DNA of 64,000 nt. It comes from Sipunculus nudus (Eukaryota > Annelida > Sipuncula > Golfingiida > Sipunculidae). Of this stretch, positions 1 to 13,650 are shown piece by piece. The DNA is taken from positions 65,218,870 through 65,282,869 of the forward strand of contig CM049307.1 in the NCBI GenBank assembly GCA_026874595.1. Direction: 5' to 3'. Within the stretch, counting starts at the first letter, position 1, and every line of letters starts with the position of its first letter. The translations under genes were made by a program, and so were the position numbers. The notes beneath the pieces are model-generated. The model did no database searches. It was not told the origin of the DNA and was given only the letters and a program-made list of their open reading frames with translations.

Positions 1-1584
1 TTATCATCCTTAAAATAGAAGAATCATCATACAGCAATATAATAAAACCAAGTTGCCTTTTTTTTGGGGGGGGGGGGATTAAGAATCGGAGAGGGTTCGT
101 GTTCGTGTTGTCCCCTCCAGCCATGGACTATAATTTTAACATTGTTAAATTATTCTGGCTCACGAATGTACCTAGGTATATTGTTTGCATTATATCATAC
201 AATGCATCCATAAACCTGTTAATGAATGTAGGCTTATCCCACATCGTATCTCGCTTCATTGTCGCATGACAAATCTTCTTGAAGACCATCTTTTCTTAAT
301 AGTTGGTCCTTGTACAATATCAAACACTGCATCCATAGAGTTTAATATATTTTACATTTTTTCCTATTCTCCTCTCATTCCCGAAGAATTTTGTGGTGTA
401 AATAAAACATCGATCAGCTTAGGAAAAATCGGTAAAACTTAAAAAAAATCCCTTGCCTCTTTATCAGTAATGTTTTAACCGTGAATATAAACATTATATG
501 TAAAACTGTATTTTCCTCTATATATCCTGCTTATTCTTGAAAAATATCGTTTCCTGATGTCCATTTCATTATTCTTTCTTTTGGAATGTTTGTGATCAAT
601 TTGCCTCCACTTTTAAATGATGATTTTACTCTGCCGGATGGTCGATGGCACTTGTCTTCTACTGTGGATTTATTTTGGCTTCAGACCATTCCGCTAAAAA
701 TCAAATTAAAATAAACAATATTTATAAAACGTTTTAACAAAACCGTTCAAACAATATAAAGGTTCCTTTCAATATTTTTCAGCTACTAAATAGCTCTTTA
801 AATTACCCGCACACGAATTAAATATTTCGTGGATTCTAATTCACCATGCGAATGTCACTTACAGTGCTATTAAGATGTTTTCAAGCATTTTCATTTTTTC
901 CCCAATGTACCGAGATGGTTATATATCACAGACCTGCACCAAGCAATGTATGCAGAAACTGAGGACAGTGACCGCTTATCCCTGAGAACATTCTTGATCA
1001 CCATATTCCACCATATGGAATGTTACCAGGATCCGGATCAAACTTTTATGTAGGGTACGTAAACGCAGGAAATATACAAATCAATATTACCCTAATATCG
1101 GACACAACCCATCACAATCTGTTCAACATTTGTGCAATATGTCTACACAGCGCTCAGACTCATCACCGTTTATAAAACATTAATAGCTAACATAACAATG
1201 ACATTCGTTCAGTATTTTAAAGATATCTTTTATAAAAAAGAACGCGGAACGACACCTTCACATTTAATTTTATTTCGAATACTGTCGGTTATCAACAAAC
1301 AGTTCCATAAATATTACCCTTGTACCTGTTTTAACAATTTAATATATAATACAGGCCTACTTCTAAAACAATACTTGCTGTATTCAACCCTTGAATGTTC
1401 CATAGAATATTTTTCTATTATTCATAATGCATATAATCTCTACGATGACACTAAGTGGAACTCTTAAATCATACTTTACGGACCTTGAAGAGGAGAAAGG
1501 TCACGTGAAACTGACCAGGTGGGGTCAGCGTTATCTAATGATTGATATATCCGGCGTTATCTCATGACTCAGATATTCGACTAC
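1..1584. other. 5' flank, no gene recognised
   Basis: AT-rich sequence with a T/G homopolymer junction at 59-77. Short open frames on both strands show no recognisable domain, codon bias or splice context. Confidence 0.5.
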
Positions 1585-1592
1585 TTATATAT
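1585..1592 (+). promoter_or_regulatory. Candidate TATA box of chitinase gene 1
   Basis: TTATATAT lies about 45 bp upstream of a GTGAGT donor at 1636. A TATA box here would put the start site near 1615-1620 and create a very short untranslated first exon. This is the best promoter candidate seen upstream of the start codon, but it is a weak pattern in AT-rich DNA. Confidence 0.35.
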
Positions 1593-1614
1593 GTCGCACT
1601 AAGTTGAGCGAATC

Positions 1615-1635
1615 ATCGTAGCCTAAGAAAGTGAG
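1615..1635 (+). other. Candidate 5' untranslated exon of chitinase gene 1
   Basis: The start codon at 2445 is directly preceded by a good acceptor (pyrimidine tract then TTCTTCAG). That implies a spliced 5' leader. The only nearby TATA-plus-donor arrangement is here: GTGAG followed by GTGAGT at 1636. The exon's 5' end is a guess from the TATA position. Confidence 0.3.
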
Positions 1636-2444
1636 GTGAGTGGTGTGTCATATAGGGAAATATATGTTTTACGTTTGGAACATCGATGAAGTTAGTTGAT
1701 AGCTTATTTGAATGGAGTCAGTTATCTTACTTTTTTAAAACATTCTGGGTTTCTCTATAATAATCTTAATGGATTCCCAAACGTAGATTAAATTCCTTTC
1801 CTATGAGTATGAGTTTGCGGATATAGCAACATACACACGTCACGGTATAGATGTTTTTTTTATATTGACGTCAAGAGAGCAAAATAGAGCTCCTAATTTA
1901 TTGAATACACTACGGGTAACTAGTACGCTGGACTCCAAGAGGTAAACCTTCACTGTTAGTTTATCAACTGCATGTCAATCGGCCGATTTAAATATCTTTA
2001 TACATCATTACTGTGTTCAGAGCAGAAGTTTTCAATGAGTAAACAGTGGAACAGTTCAGTTGTTTTTAGAAGGTCAAATTTAATATTAATGGAACCTGAT
2101 CACGGAAACCCCGCTCACGAACTAATGGAATAACCACGACTCACGTGTAAGGCGTGCACATGTATTAATACAGACTTTATTTCTCATATTACATCACAAC
2201 TAAGTTGATGCTGTAATACAGACCAAATAACTGTTTATGTCCAGTCCACAATGTTTTTAGTACTCTGCAGTGTGCATTGTCACGACTTGCACTTTTAATT
2301 TAAATGTTAACTTAAGGACAGTTGAGCATGTTTTATTTTATTCATGGAGTTTATAATAGGTCCAGTCCAGGGTTAGCCAGTTCACACATATGACAATAGC
2401 TGACACTAGTGAGCTTGTCATTCTTATAGCTGTGTTTTCTTCAG

Positions 2445-2487
2445 ATGAGAGTTCTGCTTCTGTTGACCGCCTGCCTAGCAGCAGCAG
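2445..2487 (+). CDS. Chitinase gene 1 exon 1 (signal peptide)
   Basis: ATG through a GTAAGA donor at 2488. It encodes 14 codons plus one base, a short basic n-region followed by a Leu/Ala core. Ends in phase 1; exon 1 of gene 2 (22389-22431) has the same 43-nt length. Confidence 0.88.
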
Positions 2488-5400
2488 GTAAGAATTGAAC
2501 ACACTCACACCCTAACACACACACACCTTTCCTCTTATTCACACACACCCCACCATACACAGACATATATAAAAGTCTGGATCCAACTACAAAACAAAGA
2601 AATAACCTCACTAACCAATATATTATCCTCCCTTCCTTATAGGGGGTGAATTAAATGTAATACAACAGGTGCTAGAAATTTGTATACCAGCTAAAACGTA
2701 TCAAGAGTGACAGTAAAGCCGTTCTTAATAGAAAATTACGTGTATTCCCGACTCTAGGGATGAGTATGTTGAGCGTGGTGGCGTAAAGGTTTGGGCGCTT
2801 GACGAAGTCATCCATGATTTTATTTTTGTACATATCAAGGTCTTTGAGAAAAATTTGTATACATATTGTACACACCCCCACGAAGGTTTCCCTTGTATAC
2901 ATGATAACATCTTATTTTTTGTATAACTCCAAACTTAACAAACAATATATCAATACCTATAATTATAATAAAATGGTTCATTTTATAATTGGCGTTATTA
3001 TTTTGACATGAATATGCAAACTAAATCCAGAATCATCGAGAAAATGATGTTTTTACTCAAATACCAATTACATAATTAAAATAATCTTTTAACAGAAGTC
3101 GTTCAACTTGAGTACACAACGGATTATAAGCAAAGACAGGCTTCTTGTCGGTGGTAATCGGTATGTTGTTTTGGTCGGAGAGATCAGGTTCCAGCCGTGC
3201 ATGAAAAATGAGAAGGGGCGCAAATGGGATGGTGGTTCCTCTCCATGGCCGTCCACACAATTTTCTTTATCTTTAAGTCCCTAATGAAGAAAGATGGACG
3301 CAGGGAACAATGGGACAACTATAGCTTCCGCGTCGTGGTGTATGATTACTGCTACGGATAAATTACAACAACACAGCATTTTGAGTTTTAAATCACCAAA
3401 TGGCCGAAAAGTCTGTCCGAATTTGGAATGATTATCAATTATATGCAAACTTTGCCGATGCTTAACTATCTCCATCTCCTGATACGCAGAGACCCTAGCC
3501 ACTCACTAACTTAACTGCGAGACAAAGGGAGAGGTTTATACCCAATGCCCGCTAGCCAGATAATGATGATGCCCCCTCTCTGACCCACTGGCTGTTTATC
3601 ATACGGGCATTAATGGGCGAGTCATTTTATAGTGCAGGGCTGTATCTAGTCAGTGTATATGGAATGCCCTTCAGTCGGACTTAACAACGCAGGCTTTGTA
3701 GTCTGGCGGCAGCCGATCAAGGACAACCAATGGACAAGTGAAATAAACTGAAAGACAGTGTGTGTTCGGTAGTTCTCAGAACAGTGGAACAGATAAACCT
3801 CCAAACCACTGGACCGCTATAATGGCCATCATCTTGGATATGACCGCTATAATGGCCGTCATCTTGGATATCACAAGTTGCGGCCCCTTTCTATGATTAA
3901 CAGACAAGTCAGGGGATCCAAAAAGTCTATTAGTTTAATTCAGCTTGAGGGCGTGGGGAGGATTGCCGATAGCATGACTTCATCCATTCAAAGTAATGAT
4001 GATTGGGTGTATAGGACGTAGCCTAGTGTTTAAGGCGTTGGACTTCGGTACTGAAAGTCCCCGGTTCGAACCACACCGATGCCTCAATGCTATAATGGTG
4101 AAATCTCGTTTGAACTTCAAGGATCCGTTCTCTTGTCTTCACGACAGGTTATGACTTTTGGATTATTCATAACCCCGTGCATATGAAAACCTGAAACCCT
4201 GAAGGCTTAATAATAACATACCATCCGTATAGTATAAATGCCTTCATTCTCATGCAATAGACGGTGCCATCAACAGGCCTTTGGCCTATCCTTTTAAAAA
4301 GTAATGATGATACGCTAGTTATTCAATTTTGGCCGAGGAGAAATTGTATATTTTGCATATTTTATATTTTTGAGGAGAGCCCGTTTCTCTACACTTGTGA
4401 TCTCTTTCATCTCTGGCAGACTGATATCATACAATCGGCATTACGCCTTTTGATTCTACCATAGGCCTCCATTTGATCGTGTGTGCAGGTGCTGTGTTTT
4501 TATCCATATCTGGTGCACTAGTTTCTGTTTTGGTGTTGCTGATGGAAGGATTTTTTTTGTTCTGTCAGCATCTGTTATGAGCACAACGTTGACCTTTGTC
4601 CTTTTGGAATGGCATGATGGAATATGTTTGGTTTAATGGCAATTTTTCTGATTAGGATGGAATGGACAGTGTCGCAGTCTGCGCTGAGGTAGCTAAGATT
4701 GTTGTGTTTGCACGGGAGACGGTCTCTTCTTGTGATCACAGCATCCAGCTAGTGCTATTTCTCAGACCTTGGATGCATCCGATAGACCTTGTGCCTGTCT
4801 TTGTGTTTAAAGAAGGTGTTGGTGATGTGAAGGTTCCTCCTGCAGCTGAGCTCGAGGAGACTTTTGCCATTCTCATTCGCCATGCCCAATCCTTAATGTC
4901 CCATGCATGTGGGCCAGGTGCATGCTGGGAGCCGACCCTGGCATTGAAGTCGCCCATAAAGAAGATATCCTCAGTTAAAGGAATCCGTACAACTAGGTCA
5001 TTGAGCTGGCTGTAGAACTAGTCCTTGGCTTCTGGACAGGAAGTAAGTGTTGGGGCGTATGCTTAGATGAAAAATGTTTGGACAGTTGTCAGAGTTTAGC
5101 TTGAGACTCACTAACCATTCTGTGCCGTTTGTAAGTGGTTCTGTCATGTGCATCACAGTTTTTTTTTTACTGCGAAACCCACTCCATGTTCTCCCCTTTG
5201 TCCAAGTCCTTTCCTTCCAGAAGAAAGTAAAGTTCTTCTCACGGAGGTCTCCTTTGGCAAGCCTGGTTCCTTGAAAAGCAACAATGTCAACATCAAGGCC
5301 AGGAAGTTCCGCATCAATGACAGCAGTATTAAGTCTGTTCAAGACCTGATGTAGATCATTAATAATGTCTGACTTCATATCTTCCAGCTTGTTGTGCTCT

Positions 5401-8400
5401 GTGCTGGCGACTTCTTTCTGTTGCCAGTTTTTTTTGGTGCACTTGTTTGCATTCTGAACGTGTGACACAAGCACTATAAAGCCCTTGCGCCCAGAGGAGG
5501 AAGGGAATTTTGGTTTATCAACACCTCACTGAATGAGGTGGTCAGCTAAAGGCAGGTAGTAGCTGATCAGTGGAGTGCGGTGACTCCTACCGAAAACCAG
5601 TGGCGTACTTCTCTTCGCTTATCGATACCAGTCTTGCATTCCGTAAATGCTGTCTCCCGTATTATCCCTTTGCTGTGGTACAAAGCTGGATGTCCTCTCC
5701 ATGGCGCAGGTAGCCTGGGTAGCCATGCGTTAAATTCCCCCACTCCACCTCGCTGATTGCAATATTTCTTGCACCAGGTTGGATGCTGGAGTTGCCGGAG
5801 AAACTTCTGTACTCTACGTTTGTCCGACAACGAGGCTCCACTCCGGATCTCTGTTAGAATTACATATTTCAATAACTATAACTGAAATTTTAGTTAAGTG
5901 TTGTAGAATGAACACGTGAGACTGCTTGTTGCAAAAATGATTACCGCCGTGTTTGTATTACACCAGTGTGTTTGTTTCAGCGATTGATAACCGCCATGTC
6001 TGCAACTACCTATTTTGTTTGTTTCAGCGGTTGATAACCGCCGTGTCTGTTACTTTACCAGTTCGTTTGTTTCAGCGGCTGATTATCGCCGTGTCTGTTA
6101 CTACACCAACTGGTCACAATACAGGCCTGGGGATGGGAAGTTCGTGCCGGAGAACATAGAACCGTCTCTATGTGACTACTATGTTTATGCCTTCGCTACC
6201 ATGGAAGGGAATCGTCTGAAAGCCTACGAGTGGAACGATGAGAGTACACAGTGGATGAAGGGAATGTAAGTATATGTATCCAAATAACCACACACTCAAA
6301 CAACACACATATACATAATCAAATACTGACCACCACTTAGTTCACAACTATTTGTTACATATACCAATAATCACACACTAACAACACATCAATTGATATA
6401 CAAATATCCATTTATTGGTATACATTGTTACGGGGTGTATATGACGGCGGGCCTGTCTCGGCATTGTAGCCTGCTTTTATGAGCGAAGCGGTTGGAACGC
6501 AGGACTTCTGTGCCAAAAACATTGGTTGAAATTCGGGATCGACAGCTACTCTGTTTTCCCTATTATTAAATAAATGATGTTTATGGTCTTTCCATATAAC
6601 CCAATGGGGGCTCGTCCGGGGTGGTGCCTTTGAGGCCCGGGGAAATAAAGTAATGATTACCGCCATCTAGTTCAACAAAAGTGTGACTCCTTACTTGTCC
6701 TGAGAAAATTATTTAATAAAAAACTTTATGAAGCCAGAGCGAGTTCAAAGCTGAGGTTTATCATAGGGTGCATATAAAGATAGACTTAACTATGTCGCCA
6801 TTGTTTGTAGAAGAGGTGTACACCTGACTTGTGTGCTACCGACATTGGTTCGAATCCGGGATTGGTCCTACATTGTTCTTCTCTTATAGAAATGATTTGA
6901 TATTTAAGGTCTCTGTACACTTGACAACCGATAAAATATATTTTATATCATCCAACGCCGTAAAATATGGGTGGGGCAAAACACAGGGTTATTGCGAACA
7001 ATGCATATGCCAACAAATAGGTGATTAGACAAAGTGTTTAGATGAGGGTTTCTCTGTGATGAACAGATTTTCTTCAGATTCTAAAAATCCAACTGGTATT
7101 TGCTGAGAAATGCTGCAAAATGTTGCTGACTGGTCAGAAATCACCAAATACGATCCCAGTACTGATGTACTGTACCTGTGTGATTCATATAAAACACCCG
7201 TTAAGGACCATTAACGGGTCACTGTGAAGGGCCTTGTAGAAAACATGTCCTCAATTTCTGATACAATTGCTATAATCAGTTGCTATAATTATGGTTGTAC
7301 ATTCTGATATAATACAGACTGGTAGTTGTATCTCGCTCTTTTAACTTTAATCATTATTAAGAATGAAGCTTCGCCTACCTTGGCTGGACGTTGATAACCC
7401 TGAAACAATTAATAGGAACATTAAAACGTTTATGTGACAGAAGATCAAGTTGTCTTACATTACCAAGCCATCTGAAGCATTAAATACATTACCATGGTTA
7501 CCTGTAGGTACGAGCGGTTCAATGACATGAAGAGCATCAACCCTGCTATGAAGACTCTGTTGGCTGTTGGGGGCTGGAACTTTGGTACGGCCAAGATGAC
7601 AGCAATGCTTGCTAGCTACGAGAACAGACGGGAGTTCATAACCACCAGTATAGACTTTCTGAGGAAGCACCGCTTTGATGGACTCGATCTGGACTTTGAG
7701 TATCCAGGCAGCCGTGGCAGTCCACCCGAGGACAAACAAAGGTTTACTCTTCTTTGTCAGGTAAGTGAGATCCATGTCATCTGAAGTAGACAATATCTCT
7801 AGGAACACGATATGTTAACTTTTCACTTTCAATAATAATTGAACCACAGGAAGAAGAGGGAAACTGGATATATTTGCAAGATATAATAATTGACTCACTG
7901 ACTAACGGAGAGATTATTATTTGCGGATGATGACACTTTCTAATTCATGTGACTGTTCGTGATGTTGTTGAGTAACACTGTACTATTATACTTTGGGCCC
8001 GTTTTCCCTTCGAACCATGGGTTCTGCCGTTTGAATTTACATATATTGGCTGAACACACTTCTGTAACATACTGACACACTTACCCATGTTTCGTGACAG
8101 GAAGCCCGTGCTGAATTCGTGGCTGAAGCTGCGCGGACCGGGAACCAACGCCTCCTGTTAACAGCCGCTGTCGCCGCAGGCAAAGACAACATCGACCGCG
8201 GATACGAAGTGGACAAGCTTAACAGGTAACAGCAATTGAATTTAGTAGGCGCATCTGTAAATATGACATGAGCGTAAATTTGAGAAGAGGTAACTACCCT
8301 CAAGTCACAGCCAGGAACGATGTTCTACCGTTTGGGCCTTTGGTATATAGTTTGCATATATTATGTCCTTTGGTAAATAGCGTTTCACCTTGTGAAATAA

Positions 8401-11400
8401 ATACATGTACTTTGCAAGATCAAAGGCCTGTTATGGAAACGTAAAAACCCAATAACCATAACATTGCCCTTATCATGAACAAAATATTTAAAGGCAGACA
8501 TAGGGTATTTGGAGCAATGTGTTGCAGGCCATTCTACGGCTCGTTGCAACTGAACGCCAGCCAACTGAAAGTGAGAGTTTTGGTCGATCAGGTGACTCAG
8601 TCGGCGGCCTGTAGCAGATTCAGTTGTAACAGGAAAGACGTTTATGACTCATTCTTTTTTATCAGAGGTAAAGTAATGCCACCTGATGCCTCAAGAAGGA
8701 AAACTAGAAATAATGCAGAAAGAAGAAAAAATGTACTGAAGGATAAGACTACTGGGACCAGTAGGATAAGACTGTAGTATTCTGGGATCAGTAGGATAAG
8801 ACTGTAGTATTCTGGGATCAGTAGGATAAGACCGTAGTATTCTGGGATCAGTAGGATAAGACTGTAGTATTCTGGGATCAGTAGGATAAGACTGTAGTAT
8901 TCTGGGATCAGTAGTATAAGACTGTAGTATTCTGGGATCAGTAGGATAAGACTGTAGTATTCTGGGATCAGTAGGATAAGACTGTAGTATTCTGGGATCA
9001 GTAGGATAAGACTGTAGTATTCTTGGATAAGTATGAGAAGACTGTAGTATTCTGGGATATGTAGGATAAGACTGTAGTATTCTGGAATCAGAAGGATAAG
9101 ACTGTGGCATTCTGGGATCAGTAGGATAAGACTGTCGTATTCTCGGATCAGTAATAACAATTTATTTTAGAGAATACCCTTGAATTGCAGGGAACTGGAT
9201 TTTATCAGCGTTATGAGTTATGACCTGAACGGTGGGTGGGACCTGAGTGCTGTCAATCATAACGCCCCCTTATATCCCAGAGCTGGTGAAAATGAAGAAC
9301 AAGTCATCAAGAATGTGGTAAGTGAATCTCGACCGGGCTTCGTCACAAACAAAAGAGTAAAACTTACTGGTATTACCCCGATGGCACAATATAACTCACA
9401 TGGGTAACTTAAATTAAGTGAATGACAAACGACATTCTTCTATACACGGACCAAACCTTGTTATCAAAAAGTACCTTTTAATAGTGACGGGCGTAAGCCA
9501 TGTTGTATGATAAAGTTTCCTATCGTCTGATCTATTGTAGCGTCAAGTGTTGTAAGCTGTGTATTACTTGCTTGTAAGCTCCCGCTTTAAGCCTCCGCCG
9601 CTGACTAGCACACTAAACGAGTGCGTAAGCCCTCTCAGCATGCTTCCTCGTGGCGACTGAGCAACTCGGGGTCCCAGACAGAACACCGCTGTCACAACCT
9701 GATGCCCATCAACAGACCCCAGCTATAGGTAAATAGTGTCACTGTCTTGTGGTTACCTCAAGTCAAAGGCTAAGTTAAGTTAACAGTAACCATTGATAAT
9801 ATGGAATGGAGCCCAGTGGATGAGTGAACATAGACAAAAGAAGAGTCTCCGGAAAATCTTGCTATCAACCTGGTACAAGCGTATAGCTCTGCTTTCATCA
9901 GCGAGGTCGAGAGGGGCCAACCTAAAGTCTTCTTACATCTACCTACCCTGCTTGCGCCATGAAGAGGACACTCCACCTCTGTGTCAAAACGAAGAAACAA
10001 CAGGTGAAACAGCAGTTACAGTTTGTTGTTCTGATCACGGCTTGCGAAAAGGACGCCGCAGGTCGTCTCCGTAGGTAGGTGGAGTGATCACACTCCCCTG
10101 ATCAGCTACTACCTGCATTAAGTTGTCCCTGGCATCTAAGGTGTTGATACGTCACAATTTGCCTGCCCTTTTGGATGCGCATGCACCAAACAAAACTCGG
10201 AACAGAAGTCTCCATGACAAGCTTTAACATATGATGCCAGACCCTGCTGATGATCTAGAGCAGGTCTCTAACAGGCACATCCCCGATGTCATTGATGCGG
10301 AACTTCCAGGTTTAGATGTTGACATTGCTGCTTTTCAAGAGACCTGGCCAGCAGATGATGGGGTCATGCAAGAGAAGAACCTCACTCACTCCTTGAAGGA
10401 GAACGACTTAGACAGCAGGAGAGAACATGGAGTGGACTTCGCAATAAAAATACATCTGTGCTTTCCACGGTAGAACGGCAAACAAACGGCTCAGAACAGT
10501 TGCTGAGGTTACAAATAACGTCGGACACAGGACCAATCACCTACATCTTAGCATATATGCCCCTACATTTACTTTCAGGCCAAGGACACCAAGGACCAGT
10601 TCTACAGCCTAGTTGATCTGGTTGCTCGGCTTCCTGACACTGAGGATAAATTCTCCAGCAAGACACCTGGCCCAAATGGACCAGACATGAAGCACTATGT
10701 GAGATGAAAACAGCCAAAGAGCTGTCCTGTAGGAGGAACCCTTGTACCAGTATCACCAACACTTTTTTTAAACATAAGACAGACACAAGGTCTCCTAGGT
10801 GCATACAAGGTTAATGCTGGATGTCTTGGTGACAAGAAGAGACCGTCTATCATGCTCTACCATAGGGTACATTGAGACACTGTCCTGTCAAGCGTGATAA
10901 AAAAATGCAAATATTCCATCATTCTAAGCGAAAAAGACTACTTCGCTCACCAAAGATGCTGACAGAACCAAAAATCACTTGCTTCAATCAGGACTACTCA
11001 AACAGAAACTAGTGCATCTGCTTAGTAATGGAAAGAACTCAAGTCTCACATGCACACAGTAGCAATTAGGCCCGTGGTATAAAATAAAGGCCCAAAGCCG
11101 CTTGGTATGTCAAACTGCCTGAGATGTATGAGACAATGCAGTTACAAATAGACAAAAACTCTTCAAACTGAAGCAAAACGTACAGTCCCCAAGAACAAGG
11201 CTCAGAAGACGGCACTGAAAACTGGCGGTGATCATTGGCTCCGGTTGCGCTCCAAAATTGAGACCAATCTCACAGGCAACATAAGTAATGTTAGAGGGCA
11301 CCAGACAAGCAGCCAGGAGACGTATACTACATAAACTGACCAACATTCAGAATCACAGCACCAACCGTTATGTAATAAGTTTAAAATAATGTGTACATCT

Positions 11401-12438
11401 GCCATATGAAAGAGTAATCAAGAAGACCCTCGAGCACTTTATAAAAACATCATTATCACGGGTGATATTTGTTGAATGCAAAACATGGAAACAATACACG
11501 AATCTGATTAATGTAATTTCCTGAAATTATCCTGCTTTGATCTAAGATTGTTATGTGCAGGCTGTTTGCAAGGCTTGAGTCCTGACGGTGACAGAAACCA
11601 TTATATCAATAAGTCTTAATCACAATTATCCAGTAGGCAGTTGGAAGATAAATATATGATCAAAGAATTATAACTGTACAAGCGTTCTGTTTTGGTTTCA
11701 GGCCTGGGCGATGAACTACTGGGTCTCTCTAGGAGCTTCGAAAGAGAACTTGGTTGTGGGAATGCCCATGTACGGCCGTGGATGGACACTGGCTGACCCG
11801 AACAATAACCAGATCGGAGCCCCTGCCAGAGACAAGAGCACAGCTGGCCAATACACCAGGGAAAAAGGAATCCTCGCCTATTATGAGGTATCACAACACC
11901 AAACGTTACATCTCAGTATCGGAGCGGCCATGTAAAAAAACCTATCGGGTTTAATGAACACGCACTGTTTTCCTGCAGTTACTATACTAATGATTATGAT
12001 AGTAACGATGATGAAACGATAATGAATAATGATCACTTTTATTCCTATTGGTATATGAAAATATCAAGAATATCGAGAAAGTGAAAAAAAAATAGTCATC
12101 AAAATTATTTTGCTATCTGATGTACCCTAAACTAATATAAAATATTATTCACTGAAAGCAGAATATTGAAGATCCTACCAATCCTTGCCATATTTTGGCA
12201 GATATGCGGGAGTCTGAACAGTGGCGCCGCCACGCGGGTGTGGCAAGATGAACACAAAGTGCCTTACTCGTATGAAGGTGACCAGTGGATGGGTTATGAT
12301 GACGCAGAAAGTTTGGTCCTCAAGGTTGGTGAGCTTCTCAATTGCTTTATACTTTCGTTTAATTTGAAATGTCGTATTGTGTCGTTTGTCAAATTTTAAA
12401 TGTTATTCATACGTGGAACTGCATAATAAGGCTGTGCT

Positions 12439-12509
<71 letters not shown>

Positions 12510-13584
12510 TTTCTCATAATACATCTAACACAGAAGTGAACTTACAAGCTTATCAAAACTTAAAAACTGTAATCTATATTATAATTGACGATGGTCGCAT
12601 TTGACTTTTGTTACGGAACTCCGCTGTGACCACATTTCGGATATGCATGTTTTGGAACTTGAACTGTTTTAAATGATGCAGAACGTGTCCTTAGGATAGC
12701 CATTTTCCTTATTTCTCCATAAATCCAGAGACAGTTCAAATTATTTTTCCACGGGGGCTATTGCAACGCCATCTGTCGGCAACTACGAATTGTACTTCAA
12801 GGCATATGTAATATATTACATATGGGATACGAGCTTGGGTTGCAGCTAATATACTTGCGATGTTTCCCATACGTGAACTTCAGAAAAGAGCTCTTATGAT
12901 TTGCCTGATATAAAAAAGGATTTTAGATCAACAGTAGCTATATAATTGTAAGAAGTTGCCTAAAAAAGTTCAAGTGACTCCGATATTGATATCCCGTAAG
13001 ATTCATTTATCATGATAACAATAGAGCTCTGTAACTGGTAGAATCCTCAGGCTACGTAATCAGGAGACTGGAGATATACCGAATAATTTGGCTCATGTGA
13101 CAAAATGAACACAAGCCTGATTAACCTGACAGTGGAGAAGCTCAAGATGCTACATTACTTTAATCCTCAATGTCATGTTTTCCCATCGAAGAATTCCCTG
13201 TAAAGTTTTTACCCTTCAGATTTACGGCACATAAAATTCCCTGAAATTTCGACGGAAATCCGCGCGTCTGGCCACATATTTGAAAAATATGGTTTGTTTT
13301 GTTCCAGGTTGACTGGCTGAAGAAAGAGGGCTACTCGGGCTGGATGATCTGGTCACTCGACCAAGACGATTTCACTGCGCGCTTCTGTAACGGAGAAACA
13401 TACCCGTTGTTGAAGACCCTCAACAGAGCTCTTACTGGCAGCGTTCCGACGGCTGCACCCACTCAACCTCCGTCCCAGTACGTTTACCAACATGTTATTT
13501 TTCATTCCTCTTGGTTTTGATTATCCGTTGCTGGCACCCTCAAAAGACTCACGAGCTTAACGTATTCATAGCAAAGACAACAAA

Positions 13585-13650
<66 letters not shown>

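Larger units (their letters stand above)
2488..6075. other. Intron 1 of chitinase gene 1
   Basis: GT at 2488 to AG at 6075. From about 2490 to 4000 I see only CA-rich sequence near 2503-2565 and a 32-bp unit repeated twice at about 3810-3870 (CCGCTATAATGGCC...). The rest is a SINE-like element, an inverted LINE copy and tandem copies of the exon 2 acceptor, listed separately. Confidence 0.6.

Noticed and set aside
4012-4090. tRNA gene
   Set aside because: Good A/B boxes but no convincing acceptor-stem pairing; the boxes continue into an unrelated body, which fits a tRNA-derived SINE head.
8642-9160. 172-residue Leu/Ile/Tyr-rich protein on the minus strand
   Set aside because: It is the 30-bp minisatellite read in frame (10-residue periodic peptide) inside a chitinase intron.
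11110-11346. Minus-strand 78-residue gene
   Set aside because: Antisense shadow of the plus-strand LINE fragment at 9810-11345.
12325-12333. Alternative exon 7 donor GTGAGC at 12329 in gene 1
   Set aside because: It would add four bases and shift the frame into exon 8; gene 2 has a good donor at the upstream position.
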